Assembly (NCBI GenBank): GCA_947630975.1
Contig: CANRJP010000007.1
Location: forward strand, 1 to 51,551
DNA length: 51,551 nucleotides
Source of the DNA: an uncultured Clostridia bacterium
Lineage (GTDB): Bacteria; Bacillota; Clostridia; UMGS1883
Direction: 5' to 3'
Positions 25,163 to 35,092 of this stretch are shown here, in pieces. A program made the position numbers and the translations under genes. Positions within the stretch are counted from its first letter, which is position 1. The number at the start of each line of letters is the position of its first letter. The notes below the pieces were generated by a model. It worked only from the letters and a program-made list of their open reading frames with translations, was not told the origin of the DNA and made no database searches.

Positions 25163-25191
25163 ATCTTACCACAAATCAGGATTTTTGTCAA
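25163..25191 (-). promoter_or_regulatory. Promoter of the toxin-antitoxin (and TrmH-family) unit
   Basis: On the minus strand TTGACA (25191-25186), 17 nt, TAAGAT (25168-25163), 18 nt before the antitoxin ATG. The unit's transcript would also cover the TrmH-family gene. Confidence 0.7.
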
Positions 25192-25196
25192 GGCGC

Positions 25197-25226
25197 AAAA
25201 AAGGCCCCGGCATAAGTCCGCGGCCT
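25197..25226 (-). terminator. Terminator of the infC-rpmI-rplT operon
   Basis: On the minus strand AGGCCGCGG-ACTTATG-CCGGGGCCT followed by TTTTT, 16 nt after the rplT stop. One central G-G mismatch. Confidence 0.82.
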
Positions 25227-25241
25227 CTTTGCGTTATGGAT

Positions 25242-25595
25242 TTACAGATTTGCCTTGGCGGTCTCCACCAAATTGGTGAAGGCGGCGGGATCGTTAATAG
25301 CGATCTCCGAGAGTATCTTGCGGTTGATCTCAATATTTGCCTTTTTAAGGCCGTTCATGAAACGCGAATAGTTGATGCCGTTCATTTTGCAGGCCGCGCT
25401 GATGCGGGTGATCCACATACTGCGGAAATCTCTCTTCTTCTGCTTTCTGCCTACGTAAGAGTAGGAAAGAGATTTCATAACAGCCTGATTGGCAACTCTG
25501 TAGAGCTTGCTCTTAGCGCCGCGGTAACCCTTGGCGAGCTTCAATATTTTCTTGTGATGTTTTCTGGTGTTAAGCGCACCTTTTACTCGAGCCAT
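25242..25595 (-). CDS. rplT: Ribosomal protein L20
   Basis: Large-subunit protein needed early in 50S assembly, and in Firmicutes also the autorepressor of this operon through the leader RNA. Seen: [35 protein letters not shown] and the conserved [27 protein letters not shown]. Full length, 117 residues. Last gene of infC-rpmI-rplT. Confidence 0.98.
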   Translation of the reverse strand: MARVKGALNTRKHHKKILKLAKGYRGAKSKLYRVANQAVMKSLSYSYVGRKQKKRDFRSMWITRISAACKMNGINYSRFMNGLKKANIEINRKILSEIAINDPAAFTNLVETAKANL

Positions 25596-25613
25596 TACTA
25601 ATACCTCCTTAAA

Positions 25614-25811
25614 TTATTTGTAGGGAATAAGCTTCTTGATTACCTTTGCGTTGGGAGCGGAAGCGTAGGTGCCCTTCCTCAGCCTTCTCTTACGCTTGGT
25701 ATCCTTTTTGTTGAGGATATGGCTCTTGAAAGCTCTGTTTCTCTTTACCTTGCCGGACTTTGTAAGGCGGAAGCGTTTTGCGGCCGCTCTGTGTGTCTTG
25801 ATTTTAGGCAT
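25614..25811 (-). CDS. rpmI: Ribosomal protein L35
   Basis: 65-residue basic protein, [31 protein letters not shown]..., typical of bL35. The frame starts three codons earlier, but MPKIKTH is the conserved start and GAGG lies a few nt upstream. Lies between infC and rplT as in nearly all Firmicutes. Confidence 0.97.
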   Translation of the reverse strand: MPKIKTHRAAAKRFRLTKSGKVKRNRAFKSHILNKKDTKRKRRLRKGTYASAPNAKVIKKLIPYK

Positions 25812-25842
25812 AAAAATCAACTCCTCTCAATATTTCATTGGG

Positions 25843-26349
25843 TTATTTCGGCGAAACTACCATCGCCATGTTCCTTCCTTCGAGTTTGGGCTTTTTCTCA
25901 ACCGAGCCCGCGTCCCCGATGCCCTCGCAGAACCGTTCGAGGAGTTCCTCGCCCAGTTTTGCGTGCTGAACCTGGCGGCCCCTGAATTTGACAATGACCT
26001 TTACCTTGTCGCCGCCGCCGAGAAATTTAACTGCCGCACGGAGCTTTGTTTCGAAATCGTGTGTATCAATAGAAGGCGATAATTGAATTTCCTTAATGCT
26101 TACCACCTTTTGATTTTTACGATTTTCCTTCTCGCGCTTAGCCATTTCAAAGCGATACTTACCGTAATCCATGATTTTGCACACAGGTGGGTTGGCCTGG
26201 GGGGAAATCTTTACCAGGTCAAGATTGCGCTTGTTGGCGGTCTCCTGAGCCTGAGCAGCGCTCATGATGCCCAACTGGGTACCGTCGCTGTCTATTACGC
26301 GAACCTCTTTGTCGCGGATCTCCTCATTAATCATCAATTCCTTACTAAT
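25843..26349 (-). CDS. infC: Translation initiation factor IF-3 (AUU start)
   Basis: Keeps 30S subunits free and proofreads the start codon. Seen: MINEEIRDKEVRVIDSDGTQLGIM at the N-terminus, NPPVCKIMDYGKYRFEMAKREKE linker and the C-domain KEIQLSPSIDTHDFETKLR. The frame is open to 26499, but the strong GGAGG (26362-26358) is 8 nt from ATT 26349, in frame just before SKELMINEE; the internal ATG 26334 is too far. AUU is the known rare start of infC in many bacteria and lets IF-3 limit its own synthesis. This gives 168 residues. Confidence 0.93.
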   Translation of the reverse strand: MSKELMINEEIRDKEVRVIDSDGTQLGIMSAAQAQETANKRNLDLVKISPQANPPVCKIMDYGKYRFEMAKREKENRKNQKVVSIKEIQLSPSIDTHDFETKLRAAVKFLGGGDKVKVIVKFRGRQVQHAKLGEELLERFCEGIGDAGSVEKKPKLEGRNMAMVVSPK

Positions 26350-26483
26350 GAAAAACACCTCCAAATTATAATAAATGCGGCAGAGTAGAGACCTGCCGCA
26401 AAAATACACAACGAAAATACTCACTGTATTGACCCGGACTCGACCTGTCGGCCGGGTGAGAGCGGCGGCTCTGCTTTGTTTTC
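26350..26483 (-). promoter_or_regulatory. Probable L20 leader of the infC operon
   Basis: The untranslated leader between the infC promoter and the AUU start is about 130 nt and highly structured: ACCCGG...CCGGGT (26432-26457 region) and GCGGCAG...CTGCCGC (26378-26400 region) followed by ATTTATTATAATTT. Firmicute infC operons are known to carry an L20-binding leader that terminates transcription when L20 is in excess; position and shape fit, but I did not match the full consensus. Confidence 0.55.
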
Positions 26484-26489
26484 TGTAAA

Positions 26490-26518
26490 AGTATAACACA
26501 ATGTTCGGGAAATGTCAA
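26490..26518 (-). promoter_or_regulatory. infC operon promoter
   Basis: On the minus strand TTGACA (26518-26513), 17 nt, TATACT (26495-26490). Near-consensus, as expected for a ribosomal operon; it lies back to back with the lipoprotein promoter. Confidence 0.85.
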
Positions 26519-26546
26519 GGGTTTTTGAAAAAAATTTTAAAAAATA

Positions 26547-26575
26547 TTGACAATATGACAAAATCATACTATAAT
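26547..26575 (+). promoter_or_regulatory. Lipoprotein gene promoter
   Basis: TTGACA (26547-26552), 17 nt, TATAAT (26570-26575): exact consensus, 49 nt before the ATG. Suggests strong constitutive expression of the lipoprotein. Confidence 0.88.
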
Positions 26576-26623
26576 TGACTTGTAAATATTATTTACGAAA
26601 AAATATATTGGAGGTTGAAGATC

Positions 26624-27496
26624 ATGTACAAAAAAGTTTTGTGTACTGCCGCCGCTTTGGCTCTTACTGTGGGCGCCTTCGGCGGCTGTGCGAAAAAGCC
26701 CGATCAGGCGGCTCTTGACGGGCTCAACACTCAGGTTGAGCAGGTAGTTCACAACTACAATTCCCTTGTTGACGTACTGGGTCAGTATGGCAGCGTTCAG
26801 CAGCAGGAGGAGTTTGCAGAGGCAAAGACAAAGCTTGATGAGATAACTTCTAAAGTCAGCGACGGCGACCTTACGGCCGATGATGTGACTCAGCTCACCG
26901 CTGATCTGGCTTCCCTTATGACCACCATCACCGGTATCGGCGACGCCGCCAGCGGCAACATTCCGGAGGAGCAGCCTGTTGACGAGGCCGACAATGAGTA
27001 TGCCGACGCAGACGCTCAGACCGCTTCCGACAGGCTTGAGACCGTTGCCACCCTTATCGGCGGCGTGCTTGAAAACGCCATGACCGCCGGCAACGAAACT
27101 CAACAGTTGACCCTTACCGATCTTCAGGTGGAGGTTGCCAAGGCTGTCGAGGATCTTAACGCCGGAGCGGTTTCTCCCGCTGACGTTATGGAGTTTGCCG
27201 ATTTCGTCGAGGGCTTTACAAAGACCGTTGACGACGAGTTGACCGCCGCTCCCGCCGAGGAGGAGCGCAATGTGAACGATGCGCTTGAGGCTCTCGCCAC
27301 CCTGATAAGCGGAGTTGACGCAAACATCTCCACCGGTGACAACCAGTTTAAGAAGGACTATATTGCCGCCATCAGAGACGCCCTTACCGGCTACACCGAA
27401 AAGGCCGCCAACGGTGAGCTCACCGAGGAGGAGACCGCCGACATACTCGACGCCGTCGATGTACTCAGTGAGCTTGTTAAGAGCTTGAACGAATAA
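26624..27496 (+). CDS. Secreted lipoprotein of three helical repeats, function unknown
   Basis: 290-residue acidic protein with a lipoprotein signal (MYKKVLCTAAALALTVGAFGGC, lipobox cysteine at residue 22). The mature part is helical and appears to be three related segments of about 75 residues: the last two align well (RLETVATLIGGV...DLQVEVAKAVEDLNAGAVSPADVMEF and ALEALATLISGV...YIAAIRDALTGYTEKAANGELTEEET), the first (NYNSLVDVLGQYG...KLDEITSKVSDGDLTADDVTQL) less so. I recognise no family. The TTG at 26615 touches the ribosome site; ATG 26624, 9 nt from GGAGG, is the start. It has a consensus promoter and its own terminator, so it is a stand-alone, probably abundant surface protein. Confidence 0.8.
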   Translation: MYKKVLCTAAALALTVGAFGGCAKKPDQAALDGLNTQVEQVVHNYNSLVDVLGQYGSVQQQEEFAEAKTKLDEITSKVSDGDLTADDVTQLTADLASLMTTITGIGDAASGNIPEEQPVDEADNEYADADAQTASDRLETVATLIGGVLENAMTAGNETQQLTLTDLQVEVAKAVEDLNAGAVSPADVMEFADFVEGFTKTVDDELTAAPAEEERNVNDALEALATLISGVDANISTGDNQFKKDYIAAIRDALTGYTEKAANGELTEEETADILDAVDVLSELVKSLNE

Positions 27497-27516
27497 TAAA
27501 ACACTTAAAAACACAG

Positions 27517-27551
27517 AAAAACCGTCTTTTCACAGGAAAAAGGCGGTTTTT
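27517..27551. terminator. Bidirectional terminator after the lipoprotein gene
   Basis: AAAAACCGTCTTTT and AAAAAGGCGGTTTTT pair, giving A-runs and T-runs on both sides, so it can stop the lipoprotein transcript and the opposite ATP synthase transcript. Confidence 0.85.
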
Positions 27552-27558
27552 CCATATT

Positions 27559-27716
27559 ATACTAATCCCTGATAAAAACATCACATAGATTTTCGAGGAT
27601 GATTTGTGCAGGACGAGGCGGACGACGCAGACGGGCTGTCGCCCGTCAAGGAGGACAACAATGTCCTGCGCAAATCACACCGAAAAGATTTGGTGCTTTT
27701 TATCAGGTATTAGTAT
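27559..27716. repeat. ATACTAAT-ended long-hairpin repeat, copy B
   Basis: 158-nt imperfect palindrome starting ATACTAATCCCTGATAAAAA and ending TTTTTATCAGGTATTAGTAT. The tip is GACGGGC-TGTC-GCCCGTC, quite different in sequence from copy A but also a hairpin. ATTAT stands on both outer sides if the ends are taken as ACTAAT/ATTAGT, a possible 5-bp target duplication. It ends 2 nt from the atpC stop. Confidence 0.8.
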
Positions 27717-27718
27717 TA

Positions 27719-28126
27719 TTATTTGCGTCCCTCGTTATATACATTTATACGGTTGAGGGCACGTTTGAGTTTGTACTCCGCCATGCGCAGCTCATAGTCG
27801 CTGTTCTTGCGGGCCAGCTTTTCCTTGGCCTTTTCCAAAGCCCTCTGGGCGCGGTTCACATCTATCTCGTCGGCCCACTCAAAGGTGCTTGCCACAAGGC
27901 GGACTACGCCGCCGGTTACGCTGAGCAGTCCCCGGGCGGAGGAGCCGACGCGGGTCGTTCCGTCGGAAAACTTTATCTTTGTCTCGCCGATGTCCAAGGG
28001 GGCCACATAGTCGCTGTGGCGGGCCAGAATGCCCACGTCCCCCTCGGTGGTGCGGGTGATGAGCCGCTGGGCCGGGCCGTCATAGAGCAGCCCATCGGGA
28101 GTAACTATCTGAAGTTGAAAGTCCAT
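27719..28126 (-). CDS. atpC: ATP synthase F1 epsilon subunit
   Basis: Central-stalk subunit coupling rotation and inhibiting ATP hydrolysis. Seen: MDFQLQIVTPDGLLYDG, the beta-sandwich TTEGDVGILARHSDYVAPL and a C-terminal helical hairpin (IDVNRAQRALEKAKEKLARK). 135 residues, complete. AAAGGAG precedes the ATG. It is separated from atpD by 213 nt that hold repeat copy C, an unusual gap in this operon. Confidence 0.95.
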   Translation of the reverse strand: MDFQLQIVTPDGLLYDGPAQRLITRTTEGDVGILARHSDYVAPLDIGETKIKFSDGTTRVGSSARGLLSVTGGVVRLVASTFEWADEIDVNRAQRALEKAKEKLARKNSDYELRMAEYKLKRALNRINVYNEGRK

Positions 28127-28154
28127 TTTTCATGCTCCTTTCACAGGAGAATTA

Positions 28155-28315
28155 ATACTAATCCTCGATAAAAAAGTGACATTCGCGGGCGGTCTTTTTC
28201 GCGCCATACTTTGTCAGGCGTCTTGGCAATACGCCAGTATTCCCTGCGGCGCCTTCCTCGTCTGGCACAAAAAATCCTCGCCGCTCGGTGTCGCCTTTTT
28301 ATTGAGGATTAGTAT
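28155..28315. repeat. ATACTAAT-ended long-hairpin repeat, copy C, inside the atp operon
   Basis: 161-nt imperfect palindrome between atpD and atpC, starting 24 nt after the atpD stop in the direction of transcription. Its minus strand aligns with the plus strand of copy A: ATACTAATCCTCAATAAAAA, then GACACCGAGCG, then a GCAGGGAATACTGGCGTATT tip. It is transcribed as part of the ATP synthase mRNA, where it would fold into a hairpin about 70 bp long. Confidence 0.85.
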
Positions 28316-28339
28316 AAGAGACTGAACGCGTACTGACGG

Positions 28340-29788
<1,449 letters not shown>

Positions 29789-30625
29789 TCAGACGTTGCT
29801 GCCCGCCACTATTTCGGTTATCTCCTGGGTGATGGACGCCTGACGGGCCCGGTTGTAGCGCAGGCTCAGAGAGGAGATCATCTCGTCGGCGTTCTTGTTG
29901 GCGGCCTCCATGGCGGCGCGGCGGGCGCTGACCTCGGAGGCGATGGACTCGCAGAGGGCGCCGTAAATTATGCCGCTGATATATTGGGGAACGATGCTGT
30001 TGAACACCGCCTCGGCCGAGGGCTCATAGATAATGAGTCCGGACTTTTCGCTCTTTTCCCCCTCGGAATTGATGGGCAGTATCTCCATTGAGGCGGGGGT
30101 CTGGGTCAGCACGTTCACAAAAGAGGTGTAGCTTATGGTAAGCCGGCCGAAATCTCCCCGGAGAAAGCCCTTTGCCAGCTCCTCGCCCATGGCGGCGCAG
30201 CCGCCCAGAGAAACGTCCTCCGCGACGGCGTATTCCTCGCTGAGTATCTCGAAGCCGCGGCGGCGGTAAAGCTCCACGGCCTTGCGGCCTATGGGGAGGA
30301 TAATGTCGCCCTCCACCGCACCCGCGGACTTGAAAAGGTTGCTGTTGTAGCCGCCGGCCAGTCCCCGATCGCCGGCGATAACTATCCGGCAGGTGCGGAC
30401 GTTTTCGGCGGGTTCACGGGTGAATGGGGAGGAGAAGTCCTTGTTGGAGTGTCGAATGTCCACCAGCGTCTGGCGCAGCACGTTGAAAAACGGGCGGCTG
30501 TGCTCGATCTTCTCCCGGGCGTGGCGAAGCTTGCCCGTGGCTACCAGCTCCATGGCCTTAGTTATCTGACGGGTGCTTTCCACGCTTTTTATCCGGCTTT
30601 TTATGGCCTTCATCGATTCTGCCAT
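29789..30625 (-). CDS. atpG: ATP synthase F1 gamma subunit
   Basis: Rotating central shaft. Seen: MAESMKAIKSRIKSVESTRQITKAMELVATGKLR at the N-terminus, ITSDRGLAGGYN-like ISGDRGLAGGYNSN (here VIAGDRGLAGGYNSNLF), and the C-terminal coiled-coil partner ASEVSARRAAMEAANKNADEMI...YNRARQASITQEITEI. 278 residues, slightly short of the usual 285-290. Confidence 0.96.
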   Translation of the reverse strand: MAESMKAIKSRIKSVESTRQITKAMELVATGKLRHAREKIEHSRPFFNVLRQTLVDIRHSNKDFSSPFTREPAENVRTCRIVIAGDRGLAGGYNSNLFKSAGAVEGDIILPIGRKAVELYRRRGFEILSEEYAVAEDVSLGGCAAMGEELAKGFLRGDFGRLTISYTSFVNVLTQTPASMEILPINSEGEKSEKSGLIIYEPSAEAVFNSIVPQYISGIIYGALCESIASEVSARRAAMEAANKNADEMISSLSLRYNRARQASITQEITEIVAGSNV

Positions 30626-30631
30626 AGGTTT

Positions 30632-32155
30632 TTACCTCCCTTGAAGGAAGCTGGCTTTACACTCGGTAATGGCGGCCTTCATCATTTCCTCGGTCTCGGG
30701 GCTGAGAGCTCCGGTGGAGGCGATGTTCTTATAAATATCGGGATATGTGCTCTCGGCGTACTTGAACAGCGCCGCCTCGAAGTCCCGCACATCCTCGACG
30801 TTTATGTCCGCCAGATAGCCGTTGGTTACGGCGTAAATTATCAGGATCTGATTTTCCACGCTGACGGGGGCGTTGCGGTCCTGCTTAAGCACCTCGACAA
30901 TTCTTGCGCCTTGATCCAGCCGCGCCTTGGTGTCGGCGTCCAGATCGGAGCCGAACTGGGCGAAGGACTGGAGCTCACGGTACTGAGCGTAGGCCAGCTT
31001 AAGGGTACCGGCAACCTTTTTCATGGCCTTGAGCTGGGCGTTGCCGCCCACGCGGCTCACGCTGATGCCGGGGTTCACGGCGGGCATTACGCCGCTGTGG
31101 AACAGCTCGGTCTCAAGGAAGATCTGGCCGTCGGTTATGGAAATTACGTTGGTGGGTATATAGGCCGAAACGTCGCCGGCCTGAGTCTCGATTATGGGCA
31201 GAGCGGTAAGGCTGCCGCCGCCGTACTCGGGGGCCAGACGGGCCGCGCGCTCCAGCAGTCTGGAGTGAAGATAGAATACGTCGCCCGGGTAAGCCTCGCG
31301 TCCCGGGGGACGGCGTATCAGCAGGGAAAGAGCGCGGTAGGCCACGGCGTGCTTGCTCAAATCGTCGTAAACGATGAGCACGTCCTTTCCCTTGTACATG
31401 AAGTATTCACCCATGGCGCAGCCCGCGTAGGGAGCGATGTACTGCATGGGACTCAGCTCGCTGGCGGTGGCGCTGACGACTATGGTATAGTCCATGGCGC
31501 CGGCCTTTGTGAGGGTGTCCACCATCTGGGCCACGGTGGAGTTTTTCTGACCTATGGCCACATAGATGCAGATCACGTCCTGACCCTTCTGGTTGATTAT
31601 GGTGTCGATGCCGATCGTGGTCTTACCGGTCTGGCGGTCGCCTATGATAAGCTCGCGCTGCCCCCGGCCGATGGGTATCATTGAGTCAATGGCCTTTATA
31701 CCGGTCTGGAGCGGCACGCTTACGCTCTTGCGCTCGATTATGCCGGGGGCGGGGCTTTCGATGGGTCTACGCTCGGTAGTCTCGATGGGGCCCTTGCCGT
31801 CCACGGGAGCGCCCAGTGAATTGACTACCCTGCCGATGAGAGCCTCGCCGACGGGAACGCTCACTACCTGACCGGTGCGGCGGACGATGTCGCCCTCGCG
31901 GATGCCCTTGTCGTCGCCGAGGATAACCAGACTTACCACGGTCTCCTCAAGGTTCAGAGCCATAGCCATCTCGCCGTTTTCAAACTGCACAAGCTCGTTG
32001 CTCATGCAGTTTTCAAGGCCGTGAACCTTGGCGATGCCGTCGCCAACCTCTATGACGTAGCCCGTCTCGGTCTGACGGACGGTGTTGGTGTAATTCTTTA
32101 TCCTGTCTTTTATGATTTTGCTTATTTCATCGGGCTTGATGTCCAAGTCAGTCAC
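30632..32155 (-). CDS. atpA: ATP synthase F1 alpha subunit
   Basis: Non-catalytic nucleotide-binding subunit of the F1 head. Seen: [12 protein letters not shown] at the N-terminus, P-loop [53 protein letters not shown] and the C-terminal helical domain. 507 residues, complete. The ATG directly follows the atpH stop. Confidence 0.97.
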   Translation of the reverse strand: MTDLDIKPDEISKIIKDRIKNYTNTVRQTETGYVIEVGDGIAKVHGLENCMSNELVQFENGEMAMALNLEETVVSLVILGDDKGIREGDIVRRTGQVVSVPVGEALIGRVVNSLGAPVDGKGPIETTERRPIESPAPGIIERKSVSVPLQTGIKAIDSMIPIGRGQRELIIGDRQTGKTTIGIDTIINQKGQDVICIYVAIGQKNSTVAQMVDTLTKAGAMDYTIVVSATASELSPMQYIAPYAGCAMGEYFMYKGKDVLIVYDDLSKHAVAYRALSLLIRRPPGREAYPGDVFYLHSRLLERAARLAPEYGGGSLTALPIIETQAGDVSAYIPTNVISITDGQIFLETELFHSGVMPAVNPGISVSRVGGNAQLKAMKKVAGTLKLAYAQYRELQSFAQFGSDLDADTKARLDQGARIVEVLKQDRNAPVSVENQILIIYAVTNGYLADINVEDVRDFEAALFKYAESTYPDIYKNIASTGALSPETEEMMKAAITECKASFLQGR

Positions 32156-32686
32156 CTACCTAACAATTTCTTTTTTTATCTCATCAAGTCTGCTCTTCAA
32201 TCCGCCGTCGATCTGTATCCCGTCGGCTCTTATCACAACGCCGCCCAGAATGGACGGATCCACCTTTTTAGTGAGGGAGATCTCGCCGCCCAGCAGCTTT
32301 TTCAGCTTGAGCACAAGCTTTTCCTCATTTGCGGCGGAAAGGGGAACGGCGGTTATGGCCGTCACCTCGGAGATGTTGTGATCCTTGTTGTAGGCCGCGC
32401 GGTACTGTTTGGCCATATAGCCCACGGCGGCGCAGCGCCGGCCTTCGGTCAGAAGCTTGAGTGTGTTGATGAGGTATGGGTGGCAGCCCTCAAAAATTTT
32501 GTCAATGAGAGCCAGCTTTTCCTCGGCGCTGATCTGCGGGGCGTCCAAAGCGGAGAAGAGGGACGGGTTTTCACTGTAGCCCTCTCCCAGAGCGTTTATC
32601 TGAGCCAGAAGCTGGGTCTCGACGCCCTCGTCCTTAGCCAGCGAATACAGGGAATTGCCGTAAATTCGTCCTGTGTCCCTCATCAC
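32156..32686 (-). CDS. atpH: ATP synthase F1 delta subunit
   Basis: Peripheral-stalk protein joining the b subunit to the top of F1 (OSCP homologue). Seen: GRIYGNSLYSLAKDEG at the N-terminus, an all-helical body, and the C-terminal DPSILGGVVIRADGIQIDGGLKSRLDEIK signature. 176 residues. It overlaps atpF by 4 nt. Confidence 0.93.
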   Translation of the reverse strand: MMRDTGRIYGNSLYSLAKDEGVETQLLAQINALGEGYSENPSLFSALDAPQISAEEKLALIDKIFEGCHPYLINTLKLLTEGRRCAAVGYMAKQYRAAYNKDHNISEVTAITAVPLSAANEEKLVLKLKKLLGGEISLTKKVDPSILGGVVIRADGIQIDGGLKSRLDEIKKEIVR

Positions 32687-33189
32687 TCTACCTCGCTGTC
32701 AAGGACGCCGGCCACAAGGCGGTCATGCTCCGCCGGGCTGAGCTCCTTTTCGATGACCTTTTGAGCGATGGACACGGCCATATCCGCCACCTGATCCTGA
32801 ATTTGGGCCAGAGCGTTTTTGCGCTCCTGCTCGATGCGGGCCTCGGCCTTCGTCATTGCGGCGGCGGCCTTTTCCTCGGCGTCGCGGACGATCTCCTCGC
32901 TCCGCTCCTGAGCGTTCTTTGTGGCGGTCTGCATTATGCGTCCGGCTTCGTTTTTGGCGTCGGCCAGCTTTTCGGTATATTCCGCCTCCATGGCCTCGGC
33001 GTTCTTTTGAGCGGCCTCGGCCTTGGTGTACATTTCGCCGACCTCTTCCTCCCGCTGCTTAAGTATTTTCTGCACGGGCTTGAACAGGAAATGGCGCACC
33101 AGCAGGAACAGTATCAGCAGATTGCACCATGTGAAGATAAGTTCCCAGACGTCGGGCGGAATATTAACAAAATCCATATACTTGTCCAT
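32683..33189 (-). CDS. atpF: ATP synthase Fo b subunit
   Basis: Peripheral stalk. Seen: one N-terminal membrane helix (ELIFTWCNLLILFLLVRHFLF), then a long charged coiled coil rich in Ala, Glu and Lys (about residues 45-150). 168 residues. Lies between atpE and atpH, in canonical order. Confidence 0.94.
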   Translation of the reverse strand: MDKYMDFVNIPPDVWELIFTWCNLLILFLLVRHFLFKPVQKILKQREEEVGEMYTKAEAAQKNAEAMEAEYTEKLADAKNEAGRIMQTATKNAQERSEEIVRDAEEKAAAAMTKAEARIEQERKNALAQIQDQVADMAVSIAQKVIEKELSPAEHDRLVAGVLDSEVE

Positions 33190-33229
33190 AAATATCCTCC
33201 TGACTTAAAATTGTTAAGTTAGAAGTCAA

Positions 33230-33523
<294 letters not shown>

Positions 33524-33554
33524 TTATATAAAATAAATTATATACGGTTTATGT

Positions 33555-34283
33555 TTAATCCTGCGCGTTGCTCACGAACACCATTGTCAGCATACAGAAG
33601 ATGTAGGCCTGAAGGCAGCTCGTGAATAGGTCGAAATAAATCGACAGCAGAGCGGGCAGACCCACCTGAAAGAGCGGTATGTCGCCCAATATCGGTATCC
33701 AGCCCAGCACCGCGCCGCTCAAGGCGGCGAGGGCGCCGTAGATGAGAGAGGTTATTACCAGTCCGGCGGCGATGTTGCCGAAGTGACGGAAGGACATGGA
33801 GATGGGGGTAGCCAGCTCGCTGATGATGTTCATGGGGGTCATTACCACAACCGGCTCGGCAAAGCCCTTGAGCCAGCCGCCAAAGCCGTGGTATTTTATC
33901 TTGGTGGCCTGTATCATCACGAAGGTCACAAGCGCCCAGCCAAGAGTAACGTTCAAATCGGCCGTGGGGGGCCGCAAACCGGTCAGACTGCTAAGTGAGG
34001 AGAAGGCCGACAGCAGCAGCAGCGTTCCGATGTACGGGGCCCAATGGGCGTTGCGTTTGCCCATTACGCCGGTGACCATGCTGGTTATCATCAGCACCGC
34101 CTTTTCCGCCACGAGCTGCCGCTTTGAGGGGTTCTTCACCCGAAGGTTCCGGCCCAGAAAGAAGCAGACAAGGGTTATAACGGCCATGATTATCCACATA
34201 TTGACAATGGTCTCGCTGACCTTTATACCGCCCAGGACAGGTATCTCGAACAGTATTTTAGGGCCATGGACGTCTATATTCAT
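33555..34283 (-). CDS. atpB: ATP synthase Fo a subunit
   Basis: Stator membrane subunit forming the two ion half-channels. Seen: five to six hydrophobic segments, the essential arginine in ATPISMSFRHFGNIAAG, and the C-terminal LPALLSIYFDLFTSCLQAYIFCMLTMVF. 242 residues. Overlaps atpI by 4 nt. Confidence 0.95.
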   Translation of the reverse strand: MNIDVHGPKILFEIPVLGGIKVSETIVNMWIIMAVITLVCFFLGRNLRVKNPSKRQLVAEKAVLMITSMVTGVMGKRNAHWAPYIGTLLLLSAFSSLSSLTGLRPPTADLNVTLGWALVTFVMIQATKIKYHGFGGWLKGFAEPVVVMTPMNIISELATPISMSFRHFGNIAAGLVITSLIYGALAALSGAVLGWIPILGDIPLFQVGLPALLSIYFDLFTSCLQAYIFCMLTMVFVSNAQD

Positions 34284-34690
34284 TTGTCGCCGCCTCCTTG
34301 TTGTTTTTTGTTGTTTTTAATGTTTATGGCCATTACCGCCAGTCTGGGGAACACCAGCGGTACCAGCGCCGCCCAGATGTTGAAAACGCCGGGCAGCTTT
34401 ATCACGGCGAACACATAGACCGCGATCACCGCGAGCCGCAGCATATAGCCGCCGCCCATGGTGGTTTGAGCGCCTTTTTCGCCCTTGGCAACGGACTTTT
34501 CGATGCCGAAGGCCAGCATTACCATGCTGAGCGCCGACACGGCGCAGCCCGCGGCGGTTCCGGCAAGGCACCGGAGGAACGGCGCGTCGAGGACGCCGGA
34601 CAAAACGGCGCAGACACCGGCCTCGAGCACTCCGAAGGCAAGGATAAAGCCGACGATCTCTTTAAGTTGTTTCTTCATCTTGGGACTCAT
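34280..34690 (-). CDS. atpI: ATP synthase subunit I (AtpI family)
   Basis: Small membrane protein thought to help assemble the c-ring, notably in Na+-type enzymes. Seen: four hydrophobic segments over 136 residues, with a basic tail (INIKNNKKQQGGGDK). AAGGAGG six nt before ATG 34690 fixes the start, so the gene overlaps the end of atpZ by 29 nt. Family assigned from position and topology; sequence conservation in AtpI is low. Confidence 0.78.
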   Translation of the reverse strand: MSPKMKKQLKEIVGFILAFGVLEAGVCAVLSGVLDAPFLRCLAGTAAGCAVSALSMVMLAFGIEKSVAKGEKGAQTTMGGGYMLRLAVIAVYVFAVIKLPGVFNIWAALVPLVFPRLAVMAINIKNNKKQQGGGDK

Positions 34691-34928
34691 CCCCGTCCTC
34701 CTTTTGGCTCATTTCGCTCATTCGGCGTATCATTTTCATCATACTCATAAATCCGCTCCCTATGCCCAGAATTATGCCGATGAGTATTGCATAATCCCCC
34801 AAGCCGAAGCGGTTCTTCAGCCATATTGCGGCAAAAATGCACAGCAGCATGGGGGTTATCGTGCTTATCCCGAACTGTGACACCATTGTCAGGGCGGAGA
34901 AAACGGATTTTTTCATTTTATTATTCAC
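34662..34928 (-). CDS. atpZ: AtpZ/AtpI family protein
   Basis: 88 residues with two membrane helices (SQFGISTITPMLLCIFAAIWL and YAILIGIILGIGSGFMSMM) and an acidic tail, the pattern of AtpZ. In other bacteria AtpZ and AtpI form a complex linked to Mg2+ supply or c-ring assembly. First gene of the operon; AAGGTG precedes the ATG. Confidence 0.82.
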   Translation of the reverse strand: MNNKMKKSVFSALTMVSQFGISTITPMLLCIFAAIWLKNRFGLGDYAILIGIILGIGSGFMSMMKMIRRMSEMSQKEDGDESQDEETT

Positions 34929-34972
34929 CTTTTAGGGCTGCGGGATACACCGCATGCCATCATATACATATC

Positions 34973-35001
34973 ATTATAGATATTTTTGAAAAAATATACA
35001 A
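34973..35001 (-). promoter_or_regulatory. ATP synthase operon promoter
   Basis: On the minus strand TTGTAT (35001-34996), 17 nt, TATAAT (34978-34973), 45 nt before atpZ. The -35 is weak, the -10 is consensus. Confidence 0.65.
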
Positions 35002-35035
35002 TGTACAATTTTACCAAAAAATGCGGATTTTGAAA

Positions 35036-35090
35036 TAAGGAATTAGGAATGTGGAATTATTCCTAACTCCTAACTCCTAATTCCTAATTA
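35036..35090. repeat. Tandem TAGGAATTAGGAGT-type repeat with inverted arm
   Basis: AGGAATTAGGAAT (35039-35051) is followed by ATTCCTAACTCCTAACTCC and TAATTCCTAATT, 7-nt units in inverse orientation, so the stretch can fold into alternative hairpins. It lies directly 3' of wecB and upstream of the atp promoter, and may act as wecB terminator. Confidence 0.55.
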
Positions 35091-35092
35091 AT

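Noticed and set aside
27559-28315. CRISPR array suggested by repeated motifs around atpC
   Set aside because: Repeats B and C are single 160-nt palindromes separated by a gene, not short direct repeats with regular spacers; no cas gene is present.
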